From Trichinella spiralis (Eukaryota > Nematoda > Enoplea > Trichinellida > Trichinellidae), in contig CM012955.1 in the NCBI GenBank assembly GCA_000181795.3, positions 4,825,140 to 4,889,139 of the forward strand: a stretch of DNA of 64,000 bases, in the 5' to 3' direction. Within the stretch, counting starts at the first letter, position 1. Each line of letters starts with the position of its first letter. The translations under genes and the position numbers were made by a program. This document shows, in pieces, positions 1-13,186 of this stretch. The notes beneath the pieces are model-generated. The model searched no databases and had not been told where the DNA came from. It saw only the letters and a list, made by a program, of their open reading frames with translations.

Positions 1-262
1 TCCTTGACTGAATACGATCAGAAATAAGAATTAGTCAAAATAATAAATATGTAAATGCAATTTTAATCCAATGTGGGGTTGTTTCTATTTGTAAATGTGA
101 CAAGCGAATACTAAATATTTTATTAATTTTCTGAAGAAATCATCGAATACGTGTTACTGAAAATGAATATACCCATAGTTTACGTAAAAGTGTAGTTCGT
201 GATCAACCATGCAATAAATAAGTCGCTCGAATTTAGTGGAAACATGCTTTTAGTGTTTTTGA
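1..262. repeat. Diverged direct repeat, copy 1
   Basis: The segment recurs at 1397-1656 in the same orientation. The first ~105 bases are almost identical, differing by about one indel. The rest is diverged but collinear, and both copies end in the same stretch around 'gaaacatgcttttagtg'. I see no coding potential or terminal repeats, and this copy is cut by the window edge. It is probably an old interspersed repeat; its family is unknown. Confidence 0.8.
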
Positions 263-1396
263 TTTCGAACCAAATCTGTGCACAGAGATATTGTTTCATC
301 CTCAGTTGTTAGTCTGATTATGTTCATTCCATTTCGAACTAATTATTATCAAAACAAATACTATATTTAAGGCTGATTTTGTTATGTGGAATTCAAGGAG
401 TGCTGAGAACGAGAATAAATCAAAATAGCCGCAGGTTTGGTATCAATGAGAAGCTTATGTAATGATACGAATCATGAACAGCATTGTAATCCATGAAATG
501 ATTACGTTTCAAACAGAGCAAATATTTGCTAAGCATACGTTAAGACAATTAGGTGTTAATCGACAATTAAGAGCAATATCCTTAGAAATGACTTTCAGTT
601 GATGATTATAAAGTAATAAATTAATAGAAAGTCTGTACATTGAATGAATAATTCTCAATTTAGCTAGGTCTGAAACAACTTTTGACAACTTAATGGAAAT
701 GGGCTGAAAATGACGGAAAATTGGTTTCCTGAAAACTAAAATATATTGCACAAGGATGCGTATTTTGACATATTATAGCACTAGAATGCCAAGAATGGTT
801 CATTAGCTGAATCTCACAAACTCCAGTTCAGTTTAAAGAAAGTTAACGATAGGCAACTTTTCTGTGTATTAAGATAGACAAACTGTCAACTTTAAAAGCA
901 AATTTTCCACAAGAATTATATTGTGCTCAATCAGACTTTGCACAATTCTCTAATCTATCCATATATAACCATAGCCAAAAAAAGATTTCAAAATTGAGAA
1001 AAAAACATTTTTCACCCAAAACGCGAAAACAGCAAAGTCCATAGCCCAAGAAATTTCGAAATTTTCATAAAACCTATTTTTCTCCAAAAATAGTGTGAAG
1101 ATGTATGAAAAAATTAGAAAACAACAATGTACTTGGTCACACGTTGCCCGATTGTGTATTTCTCGAGATATAGTAAAAAAACTGATACTGAAAATGTAAT
1201 ATTAATAGTGATGAAAGGAAAAGAAATAAAATATAAAAGTTGAAAAAATATTATTAGAAAATGATTTTGTTAAAGTTTATCACGAAATCCACAATATTTT
1301 GAGCAAAAACAGGTTCTTGTTTAAAAAACATTTGTTCCTGAATTTTGTTTACAAATTACAGCATCCAAAAAATTTCAAATTTTTGTTAACGCTATT

Positions 1397-1656
1397 TCCT
1401 TGACTGAATACGATCAGAAATAAGAATTAGTCAAAATAATAATATGTAAATGCAATTTTAATCCAATGTGGGGTTGTTTCTATTTGTAAATGTGACAAGT
1501 CCGAACTGAATATTTCATCAATTTTCTGAAAAAATTATCGATTACCTGTTACTGAAGATGTATATGAAGTTAGTTTACGCGAAACTGTATTTGGTAATGA
1601 ACCATGCAATTATTAAATCGTTTGAATTTAGTGGAAACATGCTTTTAGTGTTTTTG
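1397..1656. repeat. Diverged direct repeat, copy 2
   Basis: Second copy of the repeat at 1-262, same orientation. Between and after the copies (about 970-1090 and 2105-2170) there are further short related blocks built around 'agcccaagaaatttcgaa'. This suggests a cluster of degraded repeat sequence across the first ~2.5 kb. Confidence 0.8.
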
Positions 1657-2514
1657 AACTTATAAGTTCTCGACAAAAATGTTCTACACATAGGAGAAGC
1701 ATTGCTTTTATTGTACAGAAAATATAAATCTTCCTAGTAGTTGGCAAAACATGCACATATAAAGATTTATGGGAGTTGTTCTTTGATACTGTGGTACATT
1801 TGGAAGAACTGATTGTTCTGCTCTGCGTGTAGACGAACACTGCAGTTTTGCACATGTCCTTTGTGTTTTGTGTGCATACTTATTCTCTTGCATACTCCCT
1901 TGTGGTCGTGCGCTAACCATATGGCTTACACCCTGAATCCGGATGTCAGGTAACTGCGACCGAAATTCTGAATCTGATGTTAGTGGTGCTTTTCGGTGTG
2001 ACTGTAGCAAGCTGAGGACAACATGGCGACGAAATCCAGCTGAATGAGTGGTCTATTCTCGATATAATAATGAATATGCCAAGCAGCCATGGTCGCCAAT
2101 TTTCGCAAAAACAACCAAGTCTCTAGCCCACGAAATTTTGAATTTTCGAAAAAACATTTTTTCCTCTAAAAATTAAAGAAATTGATTTATATCGATAAGA
2201 GATTAGTAGCGAACTACTACAAACTTATCCGCACCGTTCCTGATTGCGTACAATGCTTCACATTTTTTTGCCTGATAAATAATAATGTTATAAGGGTAAG
2301 CACTGCAGCCATACAGCATTCAGACTTTGTAGCGAAGGCGAATCAGCTTACCTTTCATAAACATAGCAGGATGGTGACCAAAGTATGGTACTATTGATTT
2401 GTCTATGCCAGGTTTCTCATGAAGCATACTATACTGGACAGATGTGATGAAACAACTACTTTCCAGGACACAGAATTCACAGATTTTCATATTTATGTGT
2501 GCTATAAAACCCAA

Positions 2515-5116
2515 AGAGGTTGGTCAGAAATAGCTGAGAGTACAAAATTTTATTAAAAATATAACTAAAAATAGATATTCAAATCATTTTAATTCTTGAA
2601 AATTATTTTCATCCACATCTTGAAAATGTGATATAAGAAATTCAAAGTAGAATGACCAATACTTGCAAATATTAAAACATCTTACATCTATCCCATTTAT
2701 AATCGACAAACTATTATACTTATAAGCTTTGTAAAAAATTATTCAATAATTGCTTTTTAAGTCTTCGTATTTTGGATTGAAAAAATCACTTTTAAAAACG
2801 GAAAAAATACATTTCGCAGAAAATATACAATAAAACAATTAATTATAAATGATTTTAATATAAATACACCCCTTGAAAACAATCGGAAAAAATCTAGATT
2901 GATATTAAACATTTAAGTCGATGCAAATTCTTTTAAACTATTTACTGAACATTTTTTACGTTCATTTTGGAATTTTACATTTTCCATTTGTAATAAACTC
3001 AGTAAAAAAAATAACCTTTCCTTCTCCAAGAATAATTAATGATTCATAAACAATGACAACATTAATTATGTTATAAACTATGTAAACCATCTTCAGTTTG
3101 CGCTTATCAATGTTACAATTAATCATTTTGTAAATACGAAAAAGAAGTAATACGAAGTAACAAGCTGTTTTCCGGTGGAAGAAATAATCTTTAACAACGA
3201 TAAGCCCATAACGTGTAATTGCTTAAACTGAAGTTCACTTCATGAATATTGCTCAGGCCACAGCAAATAACGTTAAGCAAGCAAGCAAGCGTGTCATTTT
3301 TCATAGGACAACTTTTTCGTGAAAATTGAAAAGCATAATTTTGAAAACCAATGCGTTAAACAACCTCGCCTCGTTGCACAAAGCTTCAATGTTTAATTTC
3401 ATATTATTTTGGAAAGCTTATTCTCAGCGTGACAAAAAAAATATAAATTAATATGGGCAGTCACGTTAAATGTGAAAACAAATGACATTATTCATTTATA
3501 TTGCACTGCTATTATAAAATTTCATAATATATTTACTTAATGCGATTATTCGATAACTTTCAAGATGAAATTTCAAGAATTATAAAACAGTAATATTTTA
3601 TTATGCTCAACGGTTTCATTTACTGGTAAATAAGCATCCTTTCTATGAAATCTTTTGCATCAAAATTTTCTGATCTTTTGATCAAATTCAATATGTCACT
3701 TTAACATGTTGTGTGAAGCTGCAGCAAGAATTATCCAGTACATTTTAAATAAACAGACTCCAAAAATAGTTAAATGACTATCATATAACACAAGCAAACT
3801 GCCTATGCGGAACTTTCTTAAAACTCAACGACGATATGTAATTCTAAAGCCAGTAAAATACTTGTCTTACTTATTTCTATTTATTTATCATTTATCACAA
3901 TCTGGTAAAACAAAATTGCTAACATAACTGCTAATTATTGGGAGTTATTCATTAATATTCACTATTCCTCACAATTCATAATTATAATAAAGGAAATGGC
4001 CTTACCTTTTTAAAAATGTAACGAATAAGAAAAATGTTTCTTTGAAGATGTTGACAATATTATGCAAGTTTTATGCTTTCTTTGTTGCTTGCTATCTAAT
4101 TTGCAATAACATCGTATCTTTGGTCGAATAAAAAATTTGCTAAAACGCACTGAAACACATGCAGTAATTGTAGAGTAAAAAATGTAAATTTATATCAAAT
4201 ATGTAAACTCATAGGGATTTTAGATGAATTTCATTTCTGAATCGCGAGTATCTAACTTAATTCTTTAAGGAAGAAATTTTGAATTTCAGGGATACTGTAT
4301 TACCTACAAAAGAATATGCAGGAGCAATTGATATTAGAATTGACATTTCTTGCTCGTAAAAATTGAAAAGCAATAAAATAAACTTTTATGCCTAATTTTA
4401 AAATTTTTTTCAATATATTATTACCATTTGTTTTCCTTACTCATTCATAGTCCCAACTGATAGATAGCATCCGAATGAACAAGCTATCATGAATTGTGAT
4501 GACAAGATTGGAAATGCTTAACAAATCTCTCTAATCGATTTAATTCAACTACCTGAAACACAGATTTTCAAAAATATCATAACTGTAGTTTTACTGTTTT
4601 AGATACGTTTAAAAGGTTTGTAATTTTTCGTTGAAATTGCTATAAGTTATCCTTATATTTTTTTCTAAAAAATTCCAATAAATTTTAATGCACCGTCTTT
4701 TGATACAAGAAAATACATTTTCTGAACAGCATTTAATTAATTTTGTCTCTTAATTAATATTCACTGTTGGTCAGTGTTTATATCATTATTCATGTATATT
4801 AGGTTTCTATTTCGACAATGAAAATTTGTCGTCTGTTCACATTTATATTTTGTGCATATATGTTGTCACTAGCCATTATAAATATATTAAGTCAACTCTC
4901 ATAATTCAAATAATTCTGTATTACAGAAGTTATTTTATATTTACTATCAATATTTCTTTTAAAAAATAATGATTCCATTTTACGTATGTACAGTATGTTA
5001 CTCAAACCTTTAAATTTAAAACCTGCACTCCGTTTTTTAATTTATACAAGTTACTTTTAAAGCTCACGAGAAAACTCAGTCATTTCATTGCTGTTTTGTT
5101 TGCTGTGTGGCGGCTC
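2515..5116. other. AT-rich intergenic stretch, no gene seen
   Basis: About 2.6 kb of AT-rich sequence upstream of the CK1-like kinase. All reading frames are short and of low-complexity composition. I see no RNA gene or conserved motif. A short (GCAA)n run lies near 3276-3290. Confidence 0.6.
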
Positions 5117-6240
5117 ATGCCGATGCTTTGTAATAATCTTCATTTTCCGGATGTGATAGATAACAAGTGGCAGATACTTCAGCGTCTCGGTGCGGGCGGT
5201 TTCGGAACCGTATACGAAGTTTCAGAAGTGGGTGATGAAGAAAGTCGTTACGCTGCAAAGGTAAAAAAGTATATATTTCTAGCTGATAACGTATCCATAA
5301 ATTATATAACAATTAACCAAAATGTGTGTTCATTGTATTATGAATAATATGAAATCACGTTTTGAATGAAATTAAATTATACATTATTTTTGCATTTTCC
5401 AAATGCAATGTACTGAAAATTGATGAAATTTTAAATCTCACATGATTGTACTTAAAATTTTGTATCAGACCAATGTTCCTTGTCCAACATTTTTTTAAAT
5501 TACAGGTTCAGATGGGAAGTGAGGGCAAAAAAGTGATGCGGACAGAAGTTAAAATTTTGTCTGCACTTCAGGGCAAAAGCTCACGTATCTGTCAGCTAAT
5601 TGCTTGCGGAAGCGACAACGATGTCAACTATATTATTATGAATCTCACTGGAGAAAACTTGAAAGATTACAAAAATTCTTTTCGTGGCAAACACCTGCCT
5701 CCTGTGGATGCACTCAAGATTAGTATTCAATGCATTGAAGTGATCAGAGAAGTACATGAAGCAGGCTTTATCCACAGAGATATAAAGCCCGAAAATTTTG
5801 CAGTTGAATTCACAGGAAGCGCTGATAAAATTTACCTTCTCGATTTTGGTATTGCGAGGCAGTACCGTTTCAAAGACGGTTCACTGCGTCCAGCGCGTAA
5901 GGCTCCACTCTTTTATGGAACCCCGGAATACGCATCACCGAATGCCTTTGATGAAAAGGAACTTGGCCGGCATGATGACCTGATATCGTGGTTTTACATG
6001 GTCGTTGAATTCTACGGGGGTTTCCTGCCATGGAAACGTTATAAGAATAATATGAAGCTTTGCGGTCAAATCAAGAGAAAGAACTTCAGATCAACAAAGT
6101 GGTTAAAGAATTTGCCTAAAGAATTTACTGAAATATATGAAACCGTTAGTAAAATGAATTATGAAGAAGAACCAAAGTACAACCTGTTTATTGGAAAGCT
6201 GAAAATGATTCTGAAGCGAGATCATGGTATAAACTACTGA
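5117..6240 (+). CDS. Casein kinase 1 / tau-tubulin kinase-like Ser/Thr kinase
   Basis: Two exons, 5117-5260 and 5506-6240, joined in phase 0 at a GTAAAA donor and a TTACAG acceptor, give 292 aa. The kinase domain fills the protein. The glycine loop GAGGFGTV is at residues 25-32, the ATP-binding Lys at 48, the alphaC Glu near 62, HRDIKPEN from 138 and DFG from 161. GTPEYASPNAF and 'ELGRHDDLISWFYM' follow, with the spacing of the CK1/TTBK family. All catalytic residues are present, so it should be active. The family is strongly expanded in nematodes, often with germline or sperm expression, so the substrate cannot be named. The start is the first of two nearby ATGs (codons 1 and 3). The protein is almost only a catalytic domain, shorter than vertebrate TTBKs. 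Confidence 0.9.
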
Positions 6241-7519
6241 ATCAATTTACAATTTTTAAATTATTTGCATGCTACACCATTTTTTTATGTAATGATTAAA
6301 GAGTACTCATTTATGAACAGTTATCTTCATGTCATACCTTCTTTCAATCAATAATATTACTTCATTATATCACATATTATTTATAGTGATGATAACGTTC
6401 CATCAGTACATTCTGATTTTTCAAAATTTCCTTATGCTTTTCTTTCCCCGTTTAAAATTGTATTTATTTCATTCGCTTAATAGAAGCAATAGAGCAATTA
6501 ACAAAAGACTGAATATTTTAACTGGAAAAATGTTTTCATAAATTTCCCAGTATTTACTTATTACCATACTGCTCACATCGTTCAATGTTATTCTAAAATA
6601 ACATTCATCGCTAGCTTCGAGTGATGGTTTTTCGTTAAATCTTATATACCTGCTTCTATCTAATCTCAGCCCGATCTTGCAATAGACTAAATAATAAAAA
6701 AATCTCTTCAAAATTTCAGCAGATTTTCTTGTGCACCGCTCACCAGAGCTGCTGATATTTATGCTTTATCCATACAATAAAATAATGTTAACTATTAAAC
6801 AAAAGAAATAAAAATTCTGAAATATTCTATCTATAAAAATATACTCATCCGATTGAACTGTAAAACTTGTATCAAAGTAAACCTCAATCGACTCTATTTC
6901 AATAATATTAGCTGAAACTGCAAAAATTAATAAGAAAATAATTTCAAAAGCACAGTATTCATTACAAATTTTGATCTACAAATTATACTGAAGCATGCTG
7001 TAACTTACTTTACAAACTAAATTTGACACAGCAACTTGACAATCATCGTCGGGCAGAATGATGCACTAAAAACGCTGGATTTCCCTTTTCCTAAAAAGCC
7101 AACTGTTTTGCTAACAATCTGTCAATGCAATGCAAACTTACATGTGCACAACATTGATTATAAAGAAGACGTATTAGAAATTTTTATCAAGTTTATAAGA
7201 AAACAGCAGAAAGATTAATATAGCTCGTAAAATGTTGCATAATTCCATTCATTCGTGTCCAGATTGTACTGCGCAGAAACCATTTATGTACACAAGCAGC
7301 GTTTATTTGAAAATAAAATACCCACAGTTCTATTTTTGTGAATCAATTAATTATTTAATAAATATAAGAATCTTATAATTATCATAATTATAAGCAGTTA
7401 CTATAATAATATTACATACCTGGATACATATACTTTTATGGTTAAAAAGATTTCATTAGAAAAAATATACAGAACTACTCCACTAGTAGGCAGCATCGCA
7501 TGCCCAACTCTAAGTGATT
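6241..7519. other. Intergenic, no confident gene
   Basis: This lies between the CK1-like kinase (+) and the 3' end of the RSRC2-like gene (-). A 61-codon open frame at 7036-7218 (+) has mildly coding-like composition but no ATG and no recognisable domain. Nothing else is seen. Confidence 0.5.
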
Positions 7520-8828
7520 TTAAGGTGAAGATGTGTAACCGAGTCCACAACCACGTCGAGTGTGCGTTGATAGTCGAGCCATTTCATACTGTTTACTTAA
7601 GTTATTAAAAATTTCTTCCTGCTTTCTACCAGAAGACGCATCTTCTGTGTTGCTAGTGCCAGGTTCCTTTTCTTTCCCATTACCATCTTTCATGCCAATC
7701 AGTTTACGAAACTTCTCCACGGATTTTTTATCCTCACATGTTGATAAAGCTTCTTCCCAATGCTTTTTAGCCTTAATTCACAAAGTTATTCATGGAAAAC
7801 ATGAAAATGACAAGGGCATCAAAATTTTTATAAAACACTTCTTTCTACGTTCATGCAGTTCAAAAAGGCAATCGGTGCTCTAACTGTAATGTCAACTCAC
7901 CGTGCTGTTATTTCCTTTCCAGAGTAATTTTCTTTCATTCACTTTTTTCATCAACTTTTCGGATATACTCTGCCTGATCAGCGCATCACTGCTGCATTCA
8001 CTTCGTGATCGTTGTTTCTCATTTCCACAGAGATGGTGTTCATCACATTCACGTCCTAATCAGCAAATATTACACATTATTTGCTGGAGAAAATTGAACG
8101 ATTAAGGAAAAATTATAAAATAACTATTATCAAATTGAAATGCATGCAAAGAATTTTTTATTTTTAAATTTCGTAATTTTAATATTCAATATCATTGGAA
8201 TTGTAAGACAAATGCCTATTTACGATGCTGATATTCACGTGCAAAAGTGCGATGTCGGTTGCGAGAAGAATCATCGCCACGTTCAGGTATTCTGAAAATA
8301 AAAATCATACGCAATGAACTTCAGTTATCTTTCTATCCTTTCTACCTTCGACGGGCCAAACCGCAAATTCGTGATTGTGAATAATTTCTGTAGCGGTACT
8401 GCGTTCGATCAGGAGGACTGCGAGAACGACGTGAACGATGCAATACACGTCCACTATCACGGCGTTCCTTGCTTCGGCTTTCTCTGCTTCCATAGTCATC
8501 TCGGCATTTTCTTTCATCTTTCTGCTTTTGTTGCGTCGGATTTGCTTGCCTAAAAACATAAAACACAAAAATAAAAACGATAATAAAACAGTTATAAAAT
8601 TCACGTCGAAATTCTACAATACAAAGCAAGTAACAAAGAAAAATTATTGATTTAACAATATTATATTAAAATAAAAAATTTTTCACTCTTTATTTAAAAT
8701 AAAAATGTTTGCAAAATTGTCTTTAAGTTATAACAGCAATAAAGCAGTAAACAACTTACTTGGCTTTATCGTTTATATCAATCTTTATACTTTCCTCATC
8801 TTCAGAGTTGCTTAATGATGAATCATAA
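7520..8828 (-). CDS. RSRC2: RSRC2-like arginine/serine-rich protein with C-terminal SMAP domain (5' end missing)
   Basis: Five phase-consistent exons read on the minus strand: 8760-8828, 8346-8549, 8224-8291, 7901-8055 and 7520-7771. The N-terminal part is acidic/serine-rich (SNSEDEES). Next comes an Arg/Ser-rich segment (RDDYGSRESRSKERRD, SRRSRSPP), then a helical 'ISEKLMKKVNERKLLW' segment. The C-terminus carries FRKLIGMK and KQEEIFNNLSKQYEMARL, ending near THTRRGCGLGYTSSP. That C-terminus matches the small-acidic-protein-like domain of RSRC2, a nuclear factor associated with splicing. The last acceptor is AAG rather than CAG. The first exon listed starts mid-codon (phase 2), so at least one upstream exon with the start codon was not found between 8829 and 11110. 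Family call is firm; the N-terminus is incomplete. Confidence 0.8.
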
Positions 8829-11110
8829 CTGCAAAGTCGATTAGACTAAATCAATCAAATCATTCAGATTGTAATTTAGCATTTCATTAGATACATACAG
8901 ACATCAGCAACACAGTAAAACACAGTTCGTTTTCAGCCTAAAAAAAGACATTTAGCCGGAAATAATATTTACAGCATTTAAACAGTCACATCTATATAGG
9001 AAAGCCATGCTGCTTGAAAATCCACCTGCAAAAAAATCATGTTAGGCATAACATATAATAATAGATTTGCTTAAGCTTCTCAATTATAATTAATTTTCAG
9101 TAACTTATTCAATGCAAACAGAACAAAGTCAAGTTTTCAAGAAACTTTAAAATTGAAAGTAAACACTGTCAAACCAGAAAAAATACAACACTTAATAAAT
9201 AAATAAATACAAATAAATCATACAGTAAAAAGAAATTTTCATTTTTATAAAATAATCCAGTTAGAAGCATCAAAATAATTTGCTGCAATCTTAAGAACTT
9301 TATCTAATATTTGATATAATTAAACAACAAACATATGTAAAAAGTTACACAGCTTAAAAGTTATTTTAAAAAGAACATTTACACTCTTTTAATTACATTC
9401 AACAGCGCCCGTAAACAATGCAAAGCAAGATCAACTTGAATAAACAGATCAGTTTAATAATTGCTTAAGTAGAGCTTTCGATATATCATCTTTTCATTAC
9501 TTTTCGTTTGTAAAAAATAGATATATTTTCAGCAGCAATGAAACAGCACAAGTGTATATAAATAATAAAAAAAATAAAGCAAATCAAATCAGGTGAATAT
9601 AAATTAAATAAACTGCAATAACATTGAAGAAATAATTCGATATTAAAAACTACAAAAAATACAGTAGATAAATGTTAATCAAGTTCTTAAATCCCACACA
9701 GTGATTAATGTAAGGGGAAAATTTACATTACATTTTGTAAAATTCAGTTATGCTCATAAATTTTGTTGAATTCTAATTGAATACTTAAGGTTCTGGAATA
9801 TTTAGGTTTCATTCTCAAATTAGACTGAAAAAAATTGCACTTCAATCAGATATTTTCTATGCGTCTGCAGTACCAAAATTTGAAACACTTTACTTTCTTT
9901 TATTTTTGCCTGAATAATTTAAAATTATAGGACAAATTATATATAAATATTTATTTATTTATTTAATACGTTCATTTAATTCAATTACAATATCCTACAA
10001 CTCTGTCTAATCCAACTTTTTATCAGTAATTTATTAACGGCTGCCATTAATAGAATTGTTGCCAGCAGTACAAACTTGAGTAAAGCCTAACTGTCAATAA
10101 ATATGTACTGTAAATGAGAGAATATACCAATTTGAAGCGTGTACAAAAAGTTGCTACTGTGACGAGCGTGTTGGAATTTTATATTGTATTTGTAATTGTG
10201 ACCAATAAATAGATCCACCGCATTAGCTTTTCTGATCATTACGCTCGAGAAACAGCTTTCTGTTTACCTTACTTTGAGCGACGTCTCCTAATTTTAATTA
10301 AATTGACTTATCGTAAGTCCATTGTTGATCGGCGCAACCTAGTTATTCCGTCGAAGGTAGAATTGAATTTTCCACCGAAATCAGTACAGTCACCATTAAC
10401 TTGATAATCGACGATTATCAACGTCGAATTGTTGATAACAAGGCTGTTTATTGTAGATTTAAAATTTTTAAGTTAGGTGACTGACATTTAATTAGGTAAA
10501 TAAATATTAAAGTGAATACAGTAAGGAATTTAACTAAATTTAAAATTTCATTTCAGAACAACTGGTTTGAATTAAGTTAAGCTTATATATTGAAATTTTA
10601 TTTAAAATCGTTTCTGTTATTTTAAAGTGCATTTTCTTTATTAATTTTTATTCATATACACAGTATCAAAAATAGAACCATTTGCTTTATTCAGAAACGA
10701 AATAACTCGTGAAAATTGCAAGCAGCTATAGTGGTCGAAATTTCAGTATCAAAGCAAGCCGAAAGTAGCAATCAGCATGTCAACTATGCAATCAAAGTTT
10801 GTTTTCAATTCGTTGTAATTTAATCTTTAATTCTTAAAATTATCTAGTAATATTTTTGATATGTATAATGCTATGAATATGGGATATAATTAAGTTTTCT
10901 GTTTAACTATCGCAGTTCATTGAGAGAAGGATTTTTGTTTTGTAAATTCCAAAAGTAAATCTACAAGAAACTTTATTGTATTAAATCATTAAATGAGTTT
11001 TTGTGAAATAGTGATTTGCATTTTCATATTAATTTTTATTTCAAACAATTTTAGAATTTTAATATGTAGGTGTTCACTTTTATTAATCTAAAGTGTTATT
11101 TAGAGTGGAA
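8829..11110. other. Divergent intergenic region between RSRC2-like (-) and C2H2 gene (+)
   Basis: About 2.3 kb of AT-rich DNA that should hold the promoters of both flanking genes and the missing 5' exon(s) of the RSRC2-like gene. No exon could be joined in phase. A GATA-containing palindrome lies at 10401-10421. A probable trans-splice acceptor (TTATTTAG, ending 11103) lies just before the C2H2 start codon. Confidence 0.55.
10401..10421. promoter_or_regulatory. Perfect palindrome with paired GATA cores
   Basis: The arm TTGATAATCG (10401-10410) is followed by one A and then its exact reverse complement CGATTATCAA (10412-10421). Each arm contains TGATAA, a GATA-factor type core. A third TTGATAA follows at about 10432. 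It lies about 700 bp upstream of the C2H2 gene. Binding is inference. Confidence 0.45.
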
Positions 11111-13186
11111 ATGAATCGTGTGGTTTCAACTAAACGCAAGAAAGAAGTTTATTACATGTGCTACAGATGCGCAATTTCATTAAAGAGTCAGGATGATCTT
11201 CTTTTGCATAACAGACTAATGCATGGCGATCCAAAACGTACTTATAATCAGTGTGAATTGTGTGGTCGTTACTTGTTAACGAAGAACCGTCTGGCTGACC
11301 ACAAGAAAAAGATGCACAACGACAGAATAGTCTCGGCTTTGCTAACAGAGCTGTATTCCTTAATGCAGGAGAAAGGGGTGTTCGATATCTCAAAACCTGT
11401 AGGATTTTTATTATTTATTATTTTATCACGCTTTTGAAATGAAGTTTTTTACTGACGCGCATATTTTCGTTAAATATGTTGTGACACTTTGAAAATAAGT
11501 TTATTTTTAATTAGTAATTTTGAATTTAGCTGTTTTCCATTAATGGTTATAGGAGCAAAGTTAAACTATCGAAAATAGTTGAGTACTTTAGTGTTTTTAA
11601 TTGTTAATATAATGCATTATTTGTCTACTATCTTAAATATGAAAAGTTATAAATGGAATTGTTGTTGTTTCCACTTATAATGTTTGTAACTTGTTTCAAC
11701 ATGTTTTCAGAAAACTGAAAATTTTAGATCTTTTTAAATGATCATTGTTATGTGATATATTCCATTCATTGAATCATTTGATAATTCTAGGTTGTACAGT
11801 ATGCAAATTACAGTATGAATAATGCAGGATCAAATTTAACATCGATCCGGATTATTAGTTGCTTACTTTAATATTTAAATGCTAATTTGACTAGATTTTA
11901 TATAATAGATGTAAGTGCATGTTGATTGATATTATATTGTGCAGTTATTCTATATGCGTATTTATGTCTTTTCAAATCAATTAAGGATAATGTTTTCTTC
12001 AGAACGTGATTTTTCCTTCGTTTATATATAGGTTTTGTAAGTTAATGTATTTTTAAATATATTTTACAGGGAACTGATTACAGTTCGCTGAGCTGGGAAG
12101 AAAATGCTAAAATAAGAGCTACTTCAAATGCAGGAAAGAATTCAGCGAAGTATGTATCATCAGATCGAATGGCTGCAATTGAAGAAACTATCTACCACAC
12201 AATTGAAAAATGCAGCGCAATGAGTAGGCGTGAATCTGCTGGATCTTACTCAGAAAGTACCAGTAATATAAGTAATTCTGGATGGAGGCTCAGCTAGCCT
12301 CCAAACAGAGAATATTTGTCTTCTGTTTTACTTGAATAAGTGTTGCGTAAACGTGAATATGTTTGTAGGATCGAAGAAAGATAAGGTGAATCCAGAAGTA
12401 TTATATAAATCAGTGCAGGCGATGTCATCTGTGATAAATGATGTTCTGCATGATTCATCAACATGTTTGTCATCAGACAAATCAGTTAAAGAAGGAAGGA
12501 ACCGGTCAAGGAGTGGTAGTGGTTCTGTGAATTCACGACCATCACTCACCGTTGGAAGGGTGAGAAGGAAGAAGGAGAAACAACTGAAGAGGTCGAATAA
12601 ATCATCTAGACAAAGAAAGAGGAAAGCTCAGCGTGAATATGGTAGCAAGATGAAGGAGAAGAAATTTAAAGTGAGCTTTTTTGGTGATCCGTCAGCATTA
12701 AATCCAATGCTGGAGTGGGGTCCAGAATGGGAGAATTCTGCAAGACGATTGCCAAAAATTACATCTCAGCCACCACCAGCAGATAATGTGCAGCAGCTTT
12801 TAGTCACATCGTTTGATAAATGTCCAGTATGTGAAAAAGAACACAACGCTCTTGAGGAAATGTTTCAACATCTTGTATTTGAACATAACGGCAAATTTTC
12901 AAAATTGATTCGCTGTGTACGCATTTCTGAACGAACAAAAAATGTAGCTGAATTTAACGGTGCTTACTGCCTTACATGCCAGAAGGATTTCCCTAATGAG
13001 GAAGATTATTTATATCACATCGCGGTAGAACATTCGCAGCAGCTTCTTGGTCCATCGTCATGCGGTGACGTGACTGTTACAGCAATTTTGAGCGGATTGG
13101 ATCCATCTGACAACAAGCTAAAAAAGTATACAGTTGAATTTATCAGCAAAAAACAGCCGTCAGAGGATACAAATGGAGAAAACTGA
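11111..13186 (+). CDS. C2H2 zinc-finger protein with four dispersed fingers, orphan family
   Basis: Three exons, 11111-11398, 12070-12271 and 12369-13186, are consistent in phase (0, then 1) and encode 435 aa. Exon 1 carries two C2H2 fingers (CYRC...HNRLMH and CELC...HKKKMH). Exon 3 carries two more (CPVC...HLVFEH and CLTC...HIAVEH). A long Lys/Arg/Ser-rich basic region, which looks like nuclear localisation sequence, lies between them. The fingers have a five-residue end (HxxxxH) and no TGEKP linkers, unlike tandem DNA-binding arrays. They could bind RNA, protein or DNA. The start ATG lies 7 nt after a 3' splice site (11103), consistent with spliced-leader addition. I do not recognise an orthologue in model species. 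Confidence 0.8.

Noticed and set aside
7036-7218. 61-codon plus-strand frame with fairly coding-like composition
   Set aside because: No ATG, no recognised domain, no convincing splice sites to neighbours.
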